The position numbers were made by a program, and so were the translations under genes. From Methylosinus sp. Sm6 (GTDB lineage: Bacteria > Pseudomonadota > Alphaproteobacteria > Rhizobiales > Beijerinckiaceae), in the NCBI RefSeq assembly GCF_019802345.1, contig NZ_JAINDZ010000026.1:1-64000 (forward strand): a DNA stretch of 64,000 nucleotides, read 5' to 3'. The notes below the pieces were generated by a model, which saw only the letters and a program-made list of their open reading frames with translations, made no database searches and had not been told where the DNA came from. This document shows positions 9,390 to 20,978 of the stretch, one piece after another (the stretch's first letter is position 1; each line of letters starts with the position of its first letter).

Positions 9390-9548
9390 TTATTGTGTGC
9401 GTATCATCGTCATTGAAACCTCGAAGAATTCCGTAATGTCCGAGGTCGCCAACTCATAATCTTCAGCTGAAAGGCTCGTGATTTGAATCGCGGCTGAGGG
9501 GTGAACGTCCAAACCGTCGAAAACATCCGTCCAGCGAACGCATTCCAT
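9390..9548 (-). CDS. Small acidic protein, 52 residues, unknown
   Basis: A short open frame with a strong ribosome binding site (GGAGG, 7 bases before the ATG). The predicted peptide is acidic, begins MECVRWTDVFDGLDVHPS, contains LSAEDYELATSDITEFFE and ends MTMIRTQ. No family is recognised. A TTGACG-N16-TATGTT promoter lies upstream on the same strand, with its -35 inside the left arm of a palindrome shared with the plus-strand genes. It diverges from the small gene that precedes the ribbon-helix-helix regulator and could be the counterpart of a small regulatory or toxin-antitoxin-like locus; that is inference. Confidence 0.5.
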   Translation of the reverse strand: MECVRWTDVFDGLDVHPSAAIQITSLSAEDYELATSDITEFFEVSMTMIRTQ

Positions 9549-9610
9549 GTGCCTGCCTCCGCATTCAAGCCCGTTGCCGCAGCACGTAACATAGACGCGA
9601 CACGCCGATC

Positions 9611-9640
9611 GTCAACCATATCGGCGGTAATTTGGTTGAC
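9611..9640. promoter_or_regulatory. Palindromic operator overlapping divergent -35 elements
   Basis: Two perfect 8-bp arms, GTCAACCA and TGGTTGAC, are separated by 14 bases, so their centres are 22 bp apart (two helical turns). Each arm contains TTGAC reading outward. The left arm gives a minus-strand promoter (TTGACG-N16-TATGTT) and the right arm a plus-strand one (TTGACT, with TATAAT 20 bases on). One bound dimer could block both. The ribbon-helix-helix protein encoded 250 bases downstream is the obvious candidate binder, by position only. Confidence 0.5.
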
Positions 9641-9721
9641 TTTTTCCGCCTTTTATCCACATATAATCCGGGCGAATGCCATAAGAGGCGTTTCGTGGCT
9701 GCAACTTTCGGAGGAACGTGA

Positions 9722-9847
9722 ATGACTGAATTTCCTAGCAAAAAAAATCGACCTTGGGTGCCTTGCCGGAGTCCTACTTATGCCGATCTAACACACAATC
9801 GGCATAAACTACGTCGTCGGAGACCGGGCAGTCACAGCCGAAAATAA
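9722..9847 (+). CDS. Small basic protein, 41 residues, unknown
   Basis: A short frame with a well-placed GGAGGA 7 bases upstream of the ATG. The peptide starts MTEFPSKKNRPWVPCRS and ends in a strongly basic tail with RRRR. It begins 55 bases after a TATAAT element and ends 40 bases before the ribbon-helix-helix gene, suggesting a common transcript. It may be a leader peptide or a small nucleic-acid-binding protein. No homologue is recognised, so coding status rests on the ribosome binding site and position. Confidence 0.4.
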   Translation: MTEFPSKKNRPWVPCRSPTYADLTHNRHKLRRRRPGSHSRK

Positions 9848-9887
9848 GGAACGATATGTGCTGTGAGGAGGAGAAAGGGACTACCCA

Positions 9888-10139
9888 ATGTCGAAGGAGC
9901 CAGTGAAGAGCATCTCGCCCGAAGCGGCCAGGGTAAGACTGACGCTCGATCTTTCTCAGCGCTTGAATGCGATCGTGGATCGCATTGCCGCCGAGAACGA
10001 GTCGTCGAAAGCCGACGTGCTGAGGTTCGCAATCGAGTTTCTGAGCGCGGCAACCGAGGCCAAAAGATCTGGAATGCACGTCGGAGCCTGGAAGGAAGAG
10101 GACGGAAACCGCCGGGAACGCGAGTTCGTAGGCATTTGA
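9888..10139 (+). CDS. Ribbon-helix-helix (CopG/Arc-type) DNA-binding protein
   Basis: An 83-residue protein. Residues 15-55 (RVRLTLDLSQRLNAIVDRIAAENESSKADVLRFAIEFL) give the beta-strand plus two helices of a ribbon-helix-helix domain, a fold that dimerises and reads operators through the strand. The C-terminal 25 residues are polar and carry EEDGNRREREF. An AGGAGG run lies about 15 bases upstream. It precedes a frame-broken membrane protein by 71 bases and follows a possible 41-residue gene. In such small loci the ribbon-helix-helix protein is usually the autoregulator; the palindrome upstream at 9.6 kb fits that role. Confidence 0.8.
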   Translation: MSKEPVKSISPEAARVRLTLDLSQRLNAIVDRIAAENESSKADVLRFAIEFLSAATEAKRSGMHVGAWKEEDGNRREREFVGI

Positions 10140-10210
10140 AACGATTCCCTGGCGTGAAATTGCAGTCATCACCGGCCGTTCGAAATGCGGCCTGATTTTC
10201 AGGCTCGACA

Positions 10211-10700
10211 ATGACCGAACACGAAACAATCGAATTGCCGAGCTTGAAGGCCGGCTCCTCGGACGAGCTCGCCATTGCTGGGCGCGGCGCCTTCGGAAGC
10301 CTCGCCGGAAAAGCCGCCCGTCACGACAGCGCAGCTCGCCGTGACGGGCGGGGGCGGAGGCATGATCGCCTATTTGGCGAATACATTCGTCGAGAATCCG
10401 CAATGGAAGAGCCTGCTCATCGTCGCGGCCCCTTCGATCGGCGTCGTCCTCTTGAAAGTTTGGACATTTCTGGAGTCCGAGACCGCGACTTGGTGGAAAT
10501 TTCGGAAAGCCGAGCGCACGCGGCACGATCTGCTCAGGAGAGCGAGACAGGGCTTGGCCGACGCCAAGTCTCAATTGGCGGACATCGAATCTGACGGCCA
10601 TGCGACCGCGGATCACAAGAAGCTCGCGCGAGATCGGGTGCAGTCGTTCGAGCGCGCCGTGCTCGAGCTGAACGCGGCGGGCATCGTCGTTGTCGATTAG
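10211..10700 (+). CDS. Membrane-anchored helical protein with an apparent +1 frame break
   Basis: Two overlapping frames look like one gene. The ATG frame encodes [20 protein letters not shown]; skipping the G at 10271 continues in the next frame as [19 protein letters not shown] and runs to the stop, for about 162 residues in total. The second frame has no ATG of its own near its beginning (TTG at 10275; first ATG at 10364). The body has a Gly-rich hydrophobic segment ([14 protein letters not shown]), a clear membrane helix ([20 protein letters not shown]), then about 75 residues of charged helix able to form a coiled hairpin. From memory it resembles the TRADD-N-associated type of bacterial membrane domain, often paired with a regulator; I could not check this. 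It may be a decayed gene, a sequencing error or real +1 frameshifting. Confidence 0.55.
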
Positions 10701-10710
10701 AGCGCTTTCC

Positions 10711-10732
10711 GATCGAACGGAATCGTTCGATC
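10711..10732. repeat. Short dispersed palindrome
   Basis: A perfect 9-bp inverted repeat GATCGAACG / CGTTCGATC with a GAAT loop follows the membrane-protein gene. The flanking word ATCAGAATTCGCTC also occurs just upstream of recO near 36.26 kb, indicating a dispersed intergenic element. It could also act as a weak terminator. Confidence 0.5.
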
Positions 10733-10779
10733 AATCAGAATTCGCTCAAACGAAAGAACGCACTAGCGTAGCGGTCGGC

Positions 10780-11436
10780 TCAGGGGCCCGAAGTCCCTGG
10801 TCCCTTCCCCATCCGCCGCTCGATCTCGCCGCGCGCCCATCTATAACCCTCGATCGCGCGCGGTTTTCCCCATTGGTAGAGCTCGATCGCGCGCGGTTTC
10901 GCCCAATCATAGGCGGCGACGCCCCATTGGCAGGCGGTTCGGCCGGCCGTCTCGACGCCTTCGACGACCCGGTCGAACCAGGGCAGCATCTTGCTGTCCG
11001 GCGGGATTTTCGCCCGCATCCAGGCGACGCCGTCGGCGCCGATCTGCGACAGGGCGCGCCAGAGATGGCCCCACGGGTCCTCGACCGGCGTTTTCGCCAT
11101 CTGCTCGCGATAACGGGCGAAATCGGCGGCGAGCGCGGCGTTCTTGCCGCGTTCCGCGTCGAGAAGCCGCTCGAGCTTGGCGACGATCGCCTCCTCTTCC
11201 TCCGCGTGACGCTCGTTCTTCTCGGCCTGTGCGGCCTCGCGGCGCGCGGCCAGCACGGCGTCGTCGATCTCCCGGGTCGATTCGTCGACCTGATAGGCCA
11301 TCGCCTCATATTTGGAGATCACCTCGTCGCGCTGCTGGAGCGCGCTGCGCAGCAGCGCGATCAGCGCGTCGCGGCCGAGCTTGTCGTAATCGGCCTCCGG
11401 GGTTGCGGATGTGCGGTGTTCGGCCTTTTTCTCCAT
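10780..11436 (-). CDS. Coiled-coil hypothetical protein with tandem WGKPRAIE repeats
   Basis: A 218-residue soluble protein starting [21 protein letters not shown], with a GGCGGAG ribosome binding site that decides the ATG. Residues 25-120 are a long charged coiled coil ([20 protein letters not shown], then Glu/Ala/Arg-rich). A middle segment holds [22 protein letters not shown]. The C-terminus has two tandem copies of an 11-residue unit, W(A/G)KPRAIE(L/G)Y(Q/R), also near-identical at DNA level, giving amphipathic aromatic surfaces. No enzyme motif or signal peptide is seen. It faces carB divergently across 438 bases. Function unknown; a scaffold or membrane-surface role is only a guess. Confidence 0.75.
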   Translation of the reverse strand: MEKKAEHRTSATPEADYDKLGRDALIALLRSALQQRDEVISKYEAMAYQVDESTREIDDAVLAARREAAQAEKNERHAEEEEAIVAKLERLLDAERGKNAALAADFARYREQMAKTPVEDPWGHLWRALSQIGADGVAWMRAKIPPDSKMLPWFDRVVEGVETAGRTACQWGVAAYDWAKPRAIELYQWGKPRAIEGYRWARGEIERRMGKGPGTSGP

Positions 11437-11728
11437 GCGACACTCCGCCCTGTTTCGCGATGTGGCTCTCGTCATCGAGCATGCCGCCAGCAGATAATGC
11501 GGCTGAGCTTGTTGTCCACCGCTGCGCGCCTCCGTCGACAGGCGTCGATCGAGCGTCTGCTGCGCCGATTCCGCGGCCCGCGGGGATCGCGGTCCGTTCC
11601 CGATCGTCATGAGAGCGTCGCCGCGCCCCCTTCCCCTGCCGCGGATTCTCGTCTAACACACGCTCGACCGCCGGGCCGGGCCGTTCGCCCTGCTCGATCT
11701 CGTCTCACGGAGGGCGCGCTGAACCTTG

Positions 11729-11754
11729 AAAAGGCTGCGGCGCGGCCTTTTTTT
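11729..11754 (+). terminator. Orphan rho-independent terminator upstream of carB
   Basis: AAAAGGC / GCCTTTT with a 9-base loop is followed by a run of seven T, the textbook intrinsic terminator layout for the plus strand. No plus-strand gene lies upstream (the neighbour at 10.8-11.4 kb is on the other strand). It therefore either ends a small RNA or leader transcript or acts as an attenuator in the carB leader, 120 bases before the carB start. The rest of the 438-base gap contains no gene I can support. Confidence 0.55.
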
Positions 11755-11874
11755 GTGCGCGCCCGCACGAAAGACGGCGGTCGGCGGCAGGACGCGCGCT
11801 TGTCCCTCATGCCGAGGCGGCCCCGGCTGTTTTGGAGCAGGGCAAGGCGAAGAAAGGATGACAGACGGACCGAC

Positions 11875-15360
<3,486 letters not shown>

Positions 15361-15536
15361 CTGACGCGCCCCGGCCGGGCGCGCGCAAGCCTGAAAAATT
15401 CGGCCGCCGCATCCGCGGAACGTTCATGTTCGAGAAGGTTCGATCGTCCGCCGCGTCTCTCGCGAGGCCGGCGGCGGCAGGATTTTTTGGCAGGCGTCGA
15501 ACCCGGCCAGAATCCGAGAAGCAGAGAGCAAGAGAG

Positions 15537-16010
15537 ATGGACAAGGTGCCCATGACCGCCGCCGGCTACGCCGCTCTCGACACCGAGCTGCGGCATCGTC
15601 AGCAGACCGAGCGCCCGCGCATCATCCAGGCGATCGCCGAGGCCCGCTCGCACGGCGATTTGTCGGAAAACGCCGAATATCACGCCGCCAAGGAGGCGCA
15701 GTCGCTGAACGAGGGGCGCATCGCCGAGCTCGAGGACAAGCTGTCCCGCGCCGAGGTCATCGACGTCTCCAAGCTCTCCGGCAACACCATCAAATTCGGC
15801 GCGACGGTCACGCTGATCGACGAGGACACCGAAGAGGAGAAGGCCTATCAGATCGTCGGCGAGCCGGAAGCCGACGCCAAGAACGGCCGCGTCTCCATCG
15901 CCTCGCCCATAGCCCGCGCGCTGATCGGCAAGAAGGCGGGCGACACTGTCGAGGTGAAGACGCCCGGCGGCGGCAAGAGCTATGAGATACTGAAGGTGGC
16001 GTTCGTCTGA
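15537..16010 (+). CDS. greA: Transcription elongation factor GreA
   Basis: A 157-residue factor that enters the RNA polymerase secondary channel and stimulates cleavage of backtracked transcripts. The N-terminal coiled coil (residues 1-75) carries the conserved acidic tip and the [15 protein letters not shown] motif; the C-terminal FKBP-like domain has the [24 protein letters not shown] signature. The length is normal for the family. GAGAGCAAGAGAG precedes the ATG. It lies about 175 bases downstream of carB and is followed by a perfect 13-bp hairpin that belongs to a dispersed repeat family. Confidence 0.97.
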   Translation: MDKVPMTAAGYAALDTELRHRQQTERPRIIQAIAEARSHGDLSENAEYHAAKEAQSLNEGRIAELEDKLSRAEVIDVSKLSGNTIKFGATVTLIDEDTEEEKAYQIVGEPEADAKNGRVSIASPIARALIGKKAGDTVEVKTPGGGKSYEILKVAFV

Positions 16011-16035
16011 GCCGCGAGTGTGACGAGGTTCGCGC

Positions 16036-16064
16036 TCCCTTCTCCCGCCGAGCGGGAGAAGGGA
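16036..16064. repeat. Palindromic repeat hairpin (CTTCTCCCGC family)
   Basis: A perfect 13-bp stem (TCCCTTCTCCCGC / GCGGGAGAAGGGA, 3-base loop) sits 25 bases after greA. The same core occurs inside the ELM1-family and glyS reading frames further on. Besides being a repeat, it could end the greA transcript. Confidence 0.65.
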
Positions 16065-16086
16065 GAACGGCGAGGGCGCTGGCGAC

Positions 16087-17214
16087 ATTGCGTCAGTCTG
16101 GGTTCTCTCCGACGGCCGCGCCGGTCATGAGGCGCAGACGCTCGGGCTCGCCGAGGCGTTGGGCGTCGCTCCCCGCCTCGTCCGTATCGCGCCGCGGCGA
16201 CTGATCGCCGCGCTCGCCCCTTTCGGCCCGATCGATCCTCGCGAGGCGAGCCTCGTCGCTCCGCCGTTTCCCGATCTCGTGATCGCCTGCGGGCGGCGAA
16301 CCATTCCTTATCTGCGCCATGTGAAGCGCGCATCGGGCGGCGCGGCCTTCACCGTCTATGTCAACAAGCCCGCGACCGGGCAGGGGACCGCCGATCTCAT
16401 TGTCGCGCCGCGCCACGATGGTTCTTCGGGCGCCGATGTGCTGACGCCGCTGACGCCGCCCAACCGGCTGACGCCGCAGCTTCTGGCGCAGGCGCGCGCC
16501 GCGCCCGATCCGCGCGTCGGCGCGCTGTCGGGGCCGGTGGCCGGGCTGCTCGTCGGCGGTGACAGCCGGCATTTCCGGTTTTCGGAGAGGGATGTCGCCG
16601 AGCTGGCGGCGGCGGCGCGCGGGCTGCTGGACGAGGGGTGGAGCGTCGCGGCGACGCTGTCGCGGCGCACGCCTGCGCGGCTGGCGGCCGCCTTGCGGCA
16701 GAGGTTCGCGGACTCCACGGGCGCCCCGCCTTCTCCCGCGCGCGGAAGAAGGCGGCCCGACGAAGTCGGATCGGATGAGGGGCCGCGCAGCTTCGGCGAG
16801 TTCGAAGGATGGCGCGGACCCTCATCCGACCCCGCTGCGCGGAGCCACCTTCTCCCACGAGTGGGAGAAGGGACGCGCGCCCATATTCCGCGCGCTTTCC
16901 TCTGGGACGGGGAGGGAGAAAATCCCTATCTCTCCATCCTCGCCTGCTCCGATGCGCTGCTCGTCACCGGCGACAGCGTCAATATGGTCGCGGAGGCGGC
17001 GGCGACCGGCGCGCCGGTCCATGTGTTCGCGCCCGGCGGCGGCTCGGCCAAGATCGCCGCCTTCCTCGCCGGCCTCGAGGCGCGGGGCGCGGCGCGGCCC
17101 TGGACGGGGCGGATGGAACGATGGTCCTACGAGCCCGTCAATTCGACGCCGGGGCTGGCGGAGGAAATTGCGCGCGCCTATCGGCGATTCGCCGGCGGCG
17201 CCCGATTTGCCTGA
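16087..17214 (+). CDS. ELM1/GtrOC1-family putative nucleoside-diphosphate-sugar epimerase-like protein
   Basis: The family related to plant mitochondrial fission protein ELM1; bacterial members are of unproven function and may be glycosyltransferase-like. Conserved N-terminal sequence VWVLSDGRAGHEAQTLGLAEALG is fully encoded, but no ATG, GTG or TTG precedes it in frame back to the stop at 16021; ATT at 16087 (after a GAGGG) is the best placed start, and TTG at 16159 would cut the motif. The C-terminus has the typical ALLVTGDSVNMVAEAAATG. Residues about 214-262 (from SPARGRRRPDEVG to HLLPRVGEG) are translated palindromic repeat, not family sequence. With the ATT start it is 375 residues. It could be active with a rare start codon or be decaying. 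Confidence 0.72.
   Translation: MASVWVLSDGRAGHEAQTLGLAEALGVAPRLVRIAPRRLIAALAPFGPIDPREASLVAPPFPDLVIACGRRTIPYLRHVKRASGGAAFTVYVNKPATGQGTADLIVAPRHDGSSGADVLTPLTPPNRLTPQLLAQARAAPDPRVGALSGPVAGLLVGGDSRHFRFSERDVAELAAAARGLLDEGWSVAATLSRRTPARLAAALRQRFADSTGAPPSPARGRRRPDEVGSDEGPRSFGEFEGWRGPSSDPAARSHLLPRVGEGTRAHIPRAFLWDGEGENPYLSILACSDALLVTGDSVNMVAEAAATGAPVHVFAPGGGSAKIAAFLAGLEARGAARPWTGRMERWSYEPVNSTPGLAEEIARAYRRFAGGARFA
16728..16872. repeat. Inverted pair of palindromic repeats inside the ELM1 gene
   Basis: Two oppositely oriented elements face each other: a hairpin CCTTCTcCCGCG...AAGAAGG followed by CGGATGAGG at the left, and CCCTCATCCGACCCC followed by the hairpin CCTTCTCCCACGAGTGGGAGAAGG at the right. 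The insertion keeps the reading frame open and adds roughly 50 residues between two conserved blocks of the protein. The right element is the same family as the one inside glyS. Confidence 0.65.
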
Positions 17215-17313
17215 GGAAGGCGATGGTTGCGGCGCGAACGAGAATGACTAGATTGCGCTCATCCGAGCGCGCCGCGCCGTTCGCGCGGCAGAAATTTCGC
17301 AAAGGCCCCGTTC

Positions 17314-18309
17314 ATGTCCGCAGACGATAAGAGCCGCCTGCACGCCCGCGTCATCGTGCTCGGCTCCGGACCCGCCGGCTATACCGCCGCGATCTATACG
17401 GCGCGCGCCATGCTGGAGCCCGTGGTCATCGCCGGCTTCGATCAAGGCGGCCAGCTGATGATCACCACCGACGTCGAGAACTACCCCGGATTCGCCGAGC
17501 CGATCCAGGGCCCCTGGCTGATGGATCAGATGCGCGCCCAGGCCGAGCATGTCGGCGCCAAGCTCGTCTCCGACCATATCGTCGAGGCGCGGCTCGGCCA
17601 GCGGCCGTTCGAGCTCCTTGGCGATTCCGGCACGCTCTACACCGCGGATGCGCTGATCGTCGCGACGGGGGCGAAAGCCAAATGGCTCGGCATTCCGAGC
17701 GAGGAGGCGTTCAAGGGCTATGGCGTTTCCGCCTGCGCCACCTGCGACGGCTTCTTCTTCCGGGGCAAGAAGGTGCTTGTCGTCGGCGGCGGCAATACCG
17801 CGGTGGAGGAGGCGCTCTATCTCTCGCAGCTCGCCGCGCATGTGACCGTCGTGCATCGGCGCGACGTCTTCCGCGCCGAGCGTGTGTTGCAGGAGCGGCT
17901 GGCTGCGCGGCCCAATGTGTCCATCCTGTTCGACCATGCGGTCGACGAGATTTTGGGCGACAGCGCTCCGCTCTCCGTCACCCGCGCGCGCGTGAAAAAT
18001 GTGAAGACCGGCGCGACGCAGACGCTCGACGTCGACGGCGTGTTCATCGCCATCGGCCATCAGCCGGCCTCGGAGCTGTTCGTCGGCCAGCTGGAGCTGA
18101 AGCCTTCGGGCTATATTCTCGTGCAGCCGGGCACGACGCGCACCAACATCCCCGGCGTGTTCGCAGCGGGCGATGTGGCCGACGAGACCTATCGCCAGGC
18201 GGTGACGGCGGCCGGCCTCGGCTGCATGGCGGCGCTCGACGTGGAGCGATATCTTCTCGATGCGCCCGTCCCGGCGGGAGAAGCGCTCGCCTCTGAGGAG
18301 CCGTTGTGA
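17314..18309 (+). CDS. trxB: Thioredoxin-disulfide reductase
   Basis: A 331-residue FAD/NADPH flavoprotein that keeps thioredoxin reduced. The N-terminal FAD motif is [18 protein letters not shown], the redox-active disulfide is CATC (in [12 protein letters not shown]), the NADPH motif is [16 protein letters not shown], and the C-terminal FAD site is [10 protein letters not shown]. The length is slightly above the usual 315-320 because of a C-terminal tail. GTTC precedes the ATG with no strong ribosome binding site. Downstream lies a long repeat and then glyS. Confidence 0.96.
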   Translation: MSADDKSRLHARVIVLGSGPAGYTAAIYTARAMLEPVVIAGFDQGGQLMITTDVENYPGFAEPIQGPWLMDQMRAQAEHVGAKLVSDHIVEARLGQRPFELLGDSGTLYTADALIVATGAKAKWLGIPSEEAFKGYGVSACATCDGFFFRGKKVLVVGGGNTAVEEALYLSQLAAHVTVVHRRDVFRAERVLQERLAARPNVSILFDHAVDEILGDSAPLSVTRARVKNVKTGATQTLDVDGVFIAIGHQPASELFVGQLELKPSGYILVQPGTTRTNIPGVFAAGDVADETYRQAVTAAGLGCMAALDVERYLLDAPVPAGEALASEEPL

Positions 18310-18322
18310 CAGATCGCGCGCG

Positions 18323-18490
18323 CCCACCCTCCTCTTCAGGGGGAGGGTCGCGCCGCAGGCGCGGGGTGGGGTCCGCGCCGCGAGACACGGGGGACGCCCC
18401 ACCCCGTCGTGCCGAAGGGCGTTCCACAAGAACGCCCGTCGCAAGCGCCGGGCTATGGCACGCCGCCCCTCCCCCTCGAGGGGAGGGTGG
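18323..18490. repeat. Long imperfect inverted repeat between trxB and glyS
   Basis: A 168-base GC-rich element that begins CCCACCCTCCTC and ends GGGAGGGTGG. Inner words GCGGGGTGGGG and CCCCACCCCG pair with each other, and CAGGGGGAGGG pairs with CCCTCCCCCTC. It fills almost the whole 220-base gap. Elements of this look are common as scattered copies in Hyphomicrobiales genomes. It has no open frame of interest and may terminate trxB. Confidence 0.6.
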
Positions 18491-18529
18491 AGATTGCGAC
18501 GAATTCTTCACTCCAATCCAGATAGAGCG

Positions 18530-20938
18530 ATGCCCGACCTTCTCCTCGAGCTCTTCTCCGAAGAAATTCCCGCCCGCATGCAGCGCCAGGCGGCGGATGA
18601 TCTGCAGCGGCTCGTCTGCGGCGCGCTCGCCGAGCGCGGGCTCGCCTATGAGGGCGCGACCGCTCATGCGACGCCGCGCCGGCTCGCGCTGCATGTCGCC
18701 GGACTGCCGGCGCGCCAGCCCGATGTGCGCGAGGAGAAGAAGGGCCCGCGCGTCGGCGCGCCCGAGGCGGCCATCGCCGGCTTCTTGAAGAGCGCCGGCC
18801 TTGCCTCGCTCGAGGATGCGAAGATCGAGACGGACGCCAAGAAAGGCGAGTTCTATGTCGCCGTGATCGAGCGCGCCGGGCGCGAGACGATCGAGGTGCT
18901 GGCGGAGGTTCTGCCGGGAATCGTCAAGGGCTTTCCCTGGCCGAAGTCGATGCGCTGGGGCGCAGCCTCCGTTCGCTCCGATTCGCTGCGCTGGGTGCGG
19001 CCGCTGCAGTCGATCCTCGCCACTTTCGGCCCCGAGACGGAGACGCCCGAGGTGGTGCGCTTTGCCGTCGATGGGACGAACAGCGGCAATGTCGCTTTCG
19101 GCCATCGCTTCATGGCGCCGCAGGGCTTTTCGGTGAAGCGCTTCGACGATTACGTTCCGGCGCTGGAGAAGGCGAAGGTCGTGCTCGATGCGGCGCGGCG
19201 GCGCGACATCGTGCTGCATGACGCGCGCAATCTCGCCATGGCGCAGGGGCTGGAGCTGGTCGAGGACGCGGCGCTGCTGGAAGAAGTCGCCGGCCTCGTC
19301 GAATGGCCGGTCACGCTGATGGGCTCTTTCGACGAGAGCTTCCTCGCCATTCCGCCCGAGGTCATTCGCGCGACCATTCGCGTCAACCAAAAGTGCTTCG
19401 TGCTGAAGCGCCACGACGGCGGCCTCGCCAACAAGTTCATCCTCGTCGCCAATGTCGAGGCGAGCGATGGCGGCGCGACCATCGTCGGCGGCAATCAGCG
19501 CGTGATCGCGGCGCGTCTCTCGGATGCGAAATTCTTCTACGAGACTGATCTGAAGACCAAGCTCGAGGAGCGCCTGCCGAAGCTGGGCAACATCGTGTTC
19601 CACGAGAAGCTCGGGACCCAGGGCGAGCGCGTGAGCCGCATCGCCGCGCTGGCGCGCGAGCTGGCGCCGCTGGTCGGCGCCGACGCCGACAAGGCCGAGC
19701 GTGCGGCGCGTCTGGCGAAGGCCGATCTCGTCACCGAAATGGTCGGCGAATTCCCCGAGCTGCAGGGCTTGATGGGCCGCTATTATGCGGCGGCGCAGGG
19801 CGAGGACGCGGATGTCGCTGCGGCGCTCGAGGAGCATTACAAGCCGCAGGGACCGAACGACCGCATTCCGACCAGTCCGGTGTCGATCGCCGTGGCGCTC
19901 GCCGACAAGCTCGACACGCTGGTCGGCTTCTGGGCGATCGACGAGAAGCCGACGGGGAGCAAGGACCCTTATGCGCTGCGTCGGGCGGCGCTCGGCGTCA
20001 TTCGCGTCGCGCTCGAGAATGGATTGCGGCTGCCGCTGCGCGAAGCCTTCGCGATGGCGCGCTTGCCGGTGTGGTTCGATGCGCGGACGCCGCTGCGCGA
20101 GCTGGTGACGGGCGAGGTCAATCGCGTCGCCTCCGATCTGTCGCCGAATGGAGCCTCGAGCCTCACGGCGGATGCGCAGGCGCATCTGCGCGCGGACATA
20201 GAGAAGCAGCTGGCGGCGATCGGCCGCGAAAAGGGCGCGCAGGCTCCGTCCGCGCAAGCAGAAATCTTCATGCGCGAAACGCTGCCGTCGCTGCTCGAGG
20301 CGAATGCTGCCGACCTCCTCGCCTTCTTCATCGATCGCCTGAAGGTCTATCTTCGCGATCGCGGCGCGCGATATGACCTGATCGATGCGGCGCTGGGAGC
20401 TGTACCCTCATCCGACCCCGCCAAAGCCCGTCCTGTTGCGACGGGCGTCCTTGCGGACGCCCTTTGGCGGGGCCACCTTCTCCCGCGAGCGGGAGAAGGG
20501 AGCGCGAACATGCAAGACGATCTGCTCACGATCACCCGCAAGGTCGAGGCTCTGGCCAAATTCCTCGATACGGATGACGGCAAGAATCTGCTCGCCGGCT
20601 TTCGCCGCGCCGCCAATATTCTCAAGATCGAGGAGAAGAAGGACGGCGCCGGCGCCTATGATGAGCCGCATCATCCCAATCTGCGCATGGAGATGCCCGA
20701 GCACAAGCTCGCCGCCGCGATCAAGCGCGCGCGCGAGGAGACCGGCGAGCGGCTCGAAAAGGAGAATTTCGAGGGCGCCATGCAGGCGCTGGCGAAGCTG
20801 CGCGAGCCGGTCGACGCCTTCTTCGACACGGTGACGGTCAATTGTGACGATCCGAAGCTGCGCCTCAATCGGCTGCGCCTGCTCGCCGAGCTGCGCGGCG
20901 CGATGCTGCAGGTCGCGGATTTCGCCAAGGTGGCGTGA
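18530..20938 (+). CDS. glyS: Glycyl-tRNA synthetase beta subunit
   Basis: An 802-residue beta chain of the bacterial alpha2/beta2 glycyl-tRNA synthetase; it binds tRNA and works with GlyQ, which is not in the window. The N-terminus [18 protein letters not shown] and the motifs [30 protein letters not shown] and the C-terminal anticodon-binding region ([14 protein letters not shown]) are intact. It is about 35 residues longer than expected because residues about 626-657 ([20 protein letters not shown] then HLLPRAGEG) are a translated palindromic repeat lying just before the conserved [17 protein letters not shown] segment. The frame is kept, so the essential enzyme probably tolerates a surface loop here. 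Confidence 0.95.
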   Translation: MPDLLLELFSEEIPARMQRQAADDLQRLVCGALAERGLAYEGATAHATPRRLALHVAGLPARQPDVREEKKGPRVGAPEAAIAGFLKSAGLASLEDAKIETDAKKGEFYVAVIERAGRETIEVLAEVLPGIVKGFPWPKSMRWGAASVRSDSLRWVRPLQSILATFGPETETPEVVRFAVDGTNSGNVAFGHRFMAPQGFSVKRFDDYVPALEKAKVVLDAARRRDIVLHDARNLAMAQGLELVEDAALLEEVAGLVEWPVTLMGSFDESFLAIPPEVIRATIRVNQKCFVLKRHDGGLANKFILVANVEASDGGATIVGGNQRVIAARLSDAKFFYETDLKTKLEERLPKLGNIVFHEKLGTQGERVSRIAALARELAPLVGADADKAERAARLAKADLVTEMVGEFPELQGLMGRYYAAAQGEDADVAAALEEHYKPQGPNDRIPTSPVSIAVALADKLDTLVGFWAIDEKPTGSKDPYALRRAALGVIRVALENGLRLPLREAFAMARLPVWFDARTPLRELVTGEVNRVASDLSPNGASSLTADAQAHLRADIEKQLAAIGREKGAQAPSAQAEIFMRETLPSLLEANAADLLAFFIDRLKVYLRDRGARYDLIDAALGAVPSSDPAKARPVATGVLADALWRGHLLPRAGEGSANMQDDLLTITRKVEALAKFLDTDDGKNLLAGFRRAANILKIEEKKDGAGAYDEPHHPNLRMEMPEHKLAAAIKRAREETGERLEKENFEGAMQALAKLREPVDAFFDTVTVNCDDPKLRLNRLRLLAELRGAMLQVADFAKVA
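20405..20500. repeat. Palindromic repeat inserted in frame in glyS
   Basis: A 96-base element beginning CCCTCATCCGACCCC and ending with the hairpin CCTTCTCCCGCGAGCGGGAGAAGG. Inner words GCCAAAG...CTTTGGC and GGGCGTCC...GGACGCCC pair as well. It shares both ends with the copy in the ELM1 gene. It lies at the border between two GlyS domains, where an extra loop is most likely to be tolerated. Confidence 0.65.
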
Positions 20939-20978
20939 CCCTGCGCGCCGGGCGGCCGGCGGGTCCGGCGGCCGGCCT

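Noticed and set aside
9501-9725. A 74-codon plus-strand frame ending at the start of the 41-residue gene
   Set aside because: It starts with GTG without a ribosome binding site and contains the palindrome and promoter elements, so it is unlikely to be coding.
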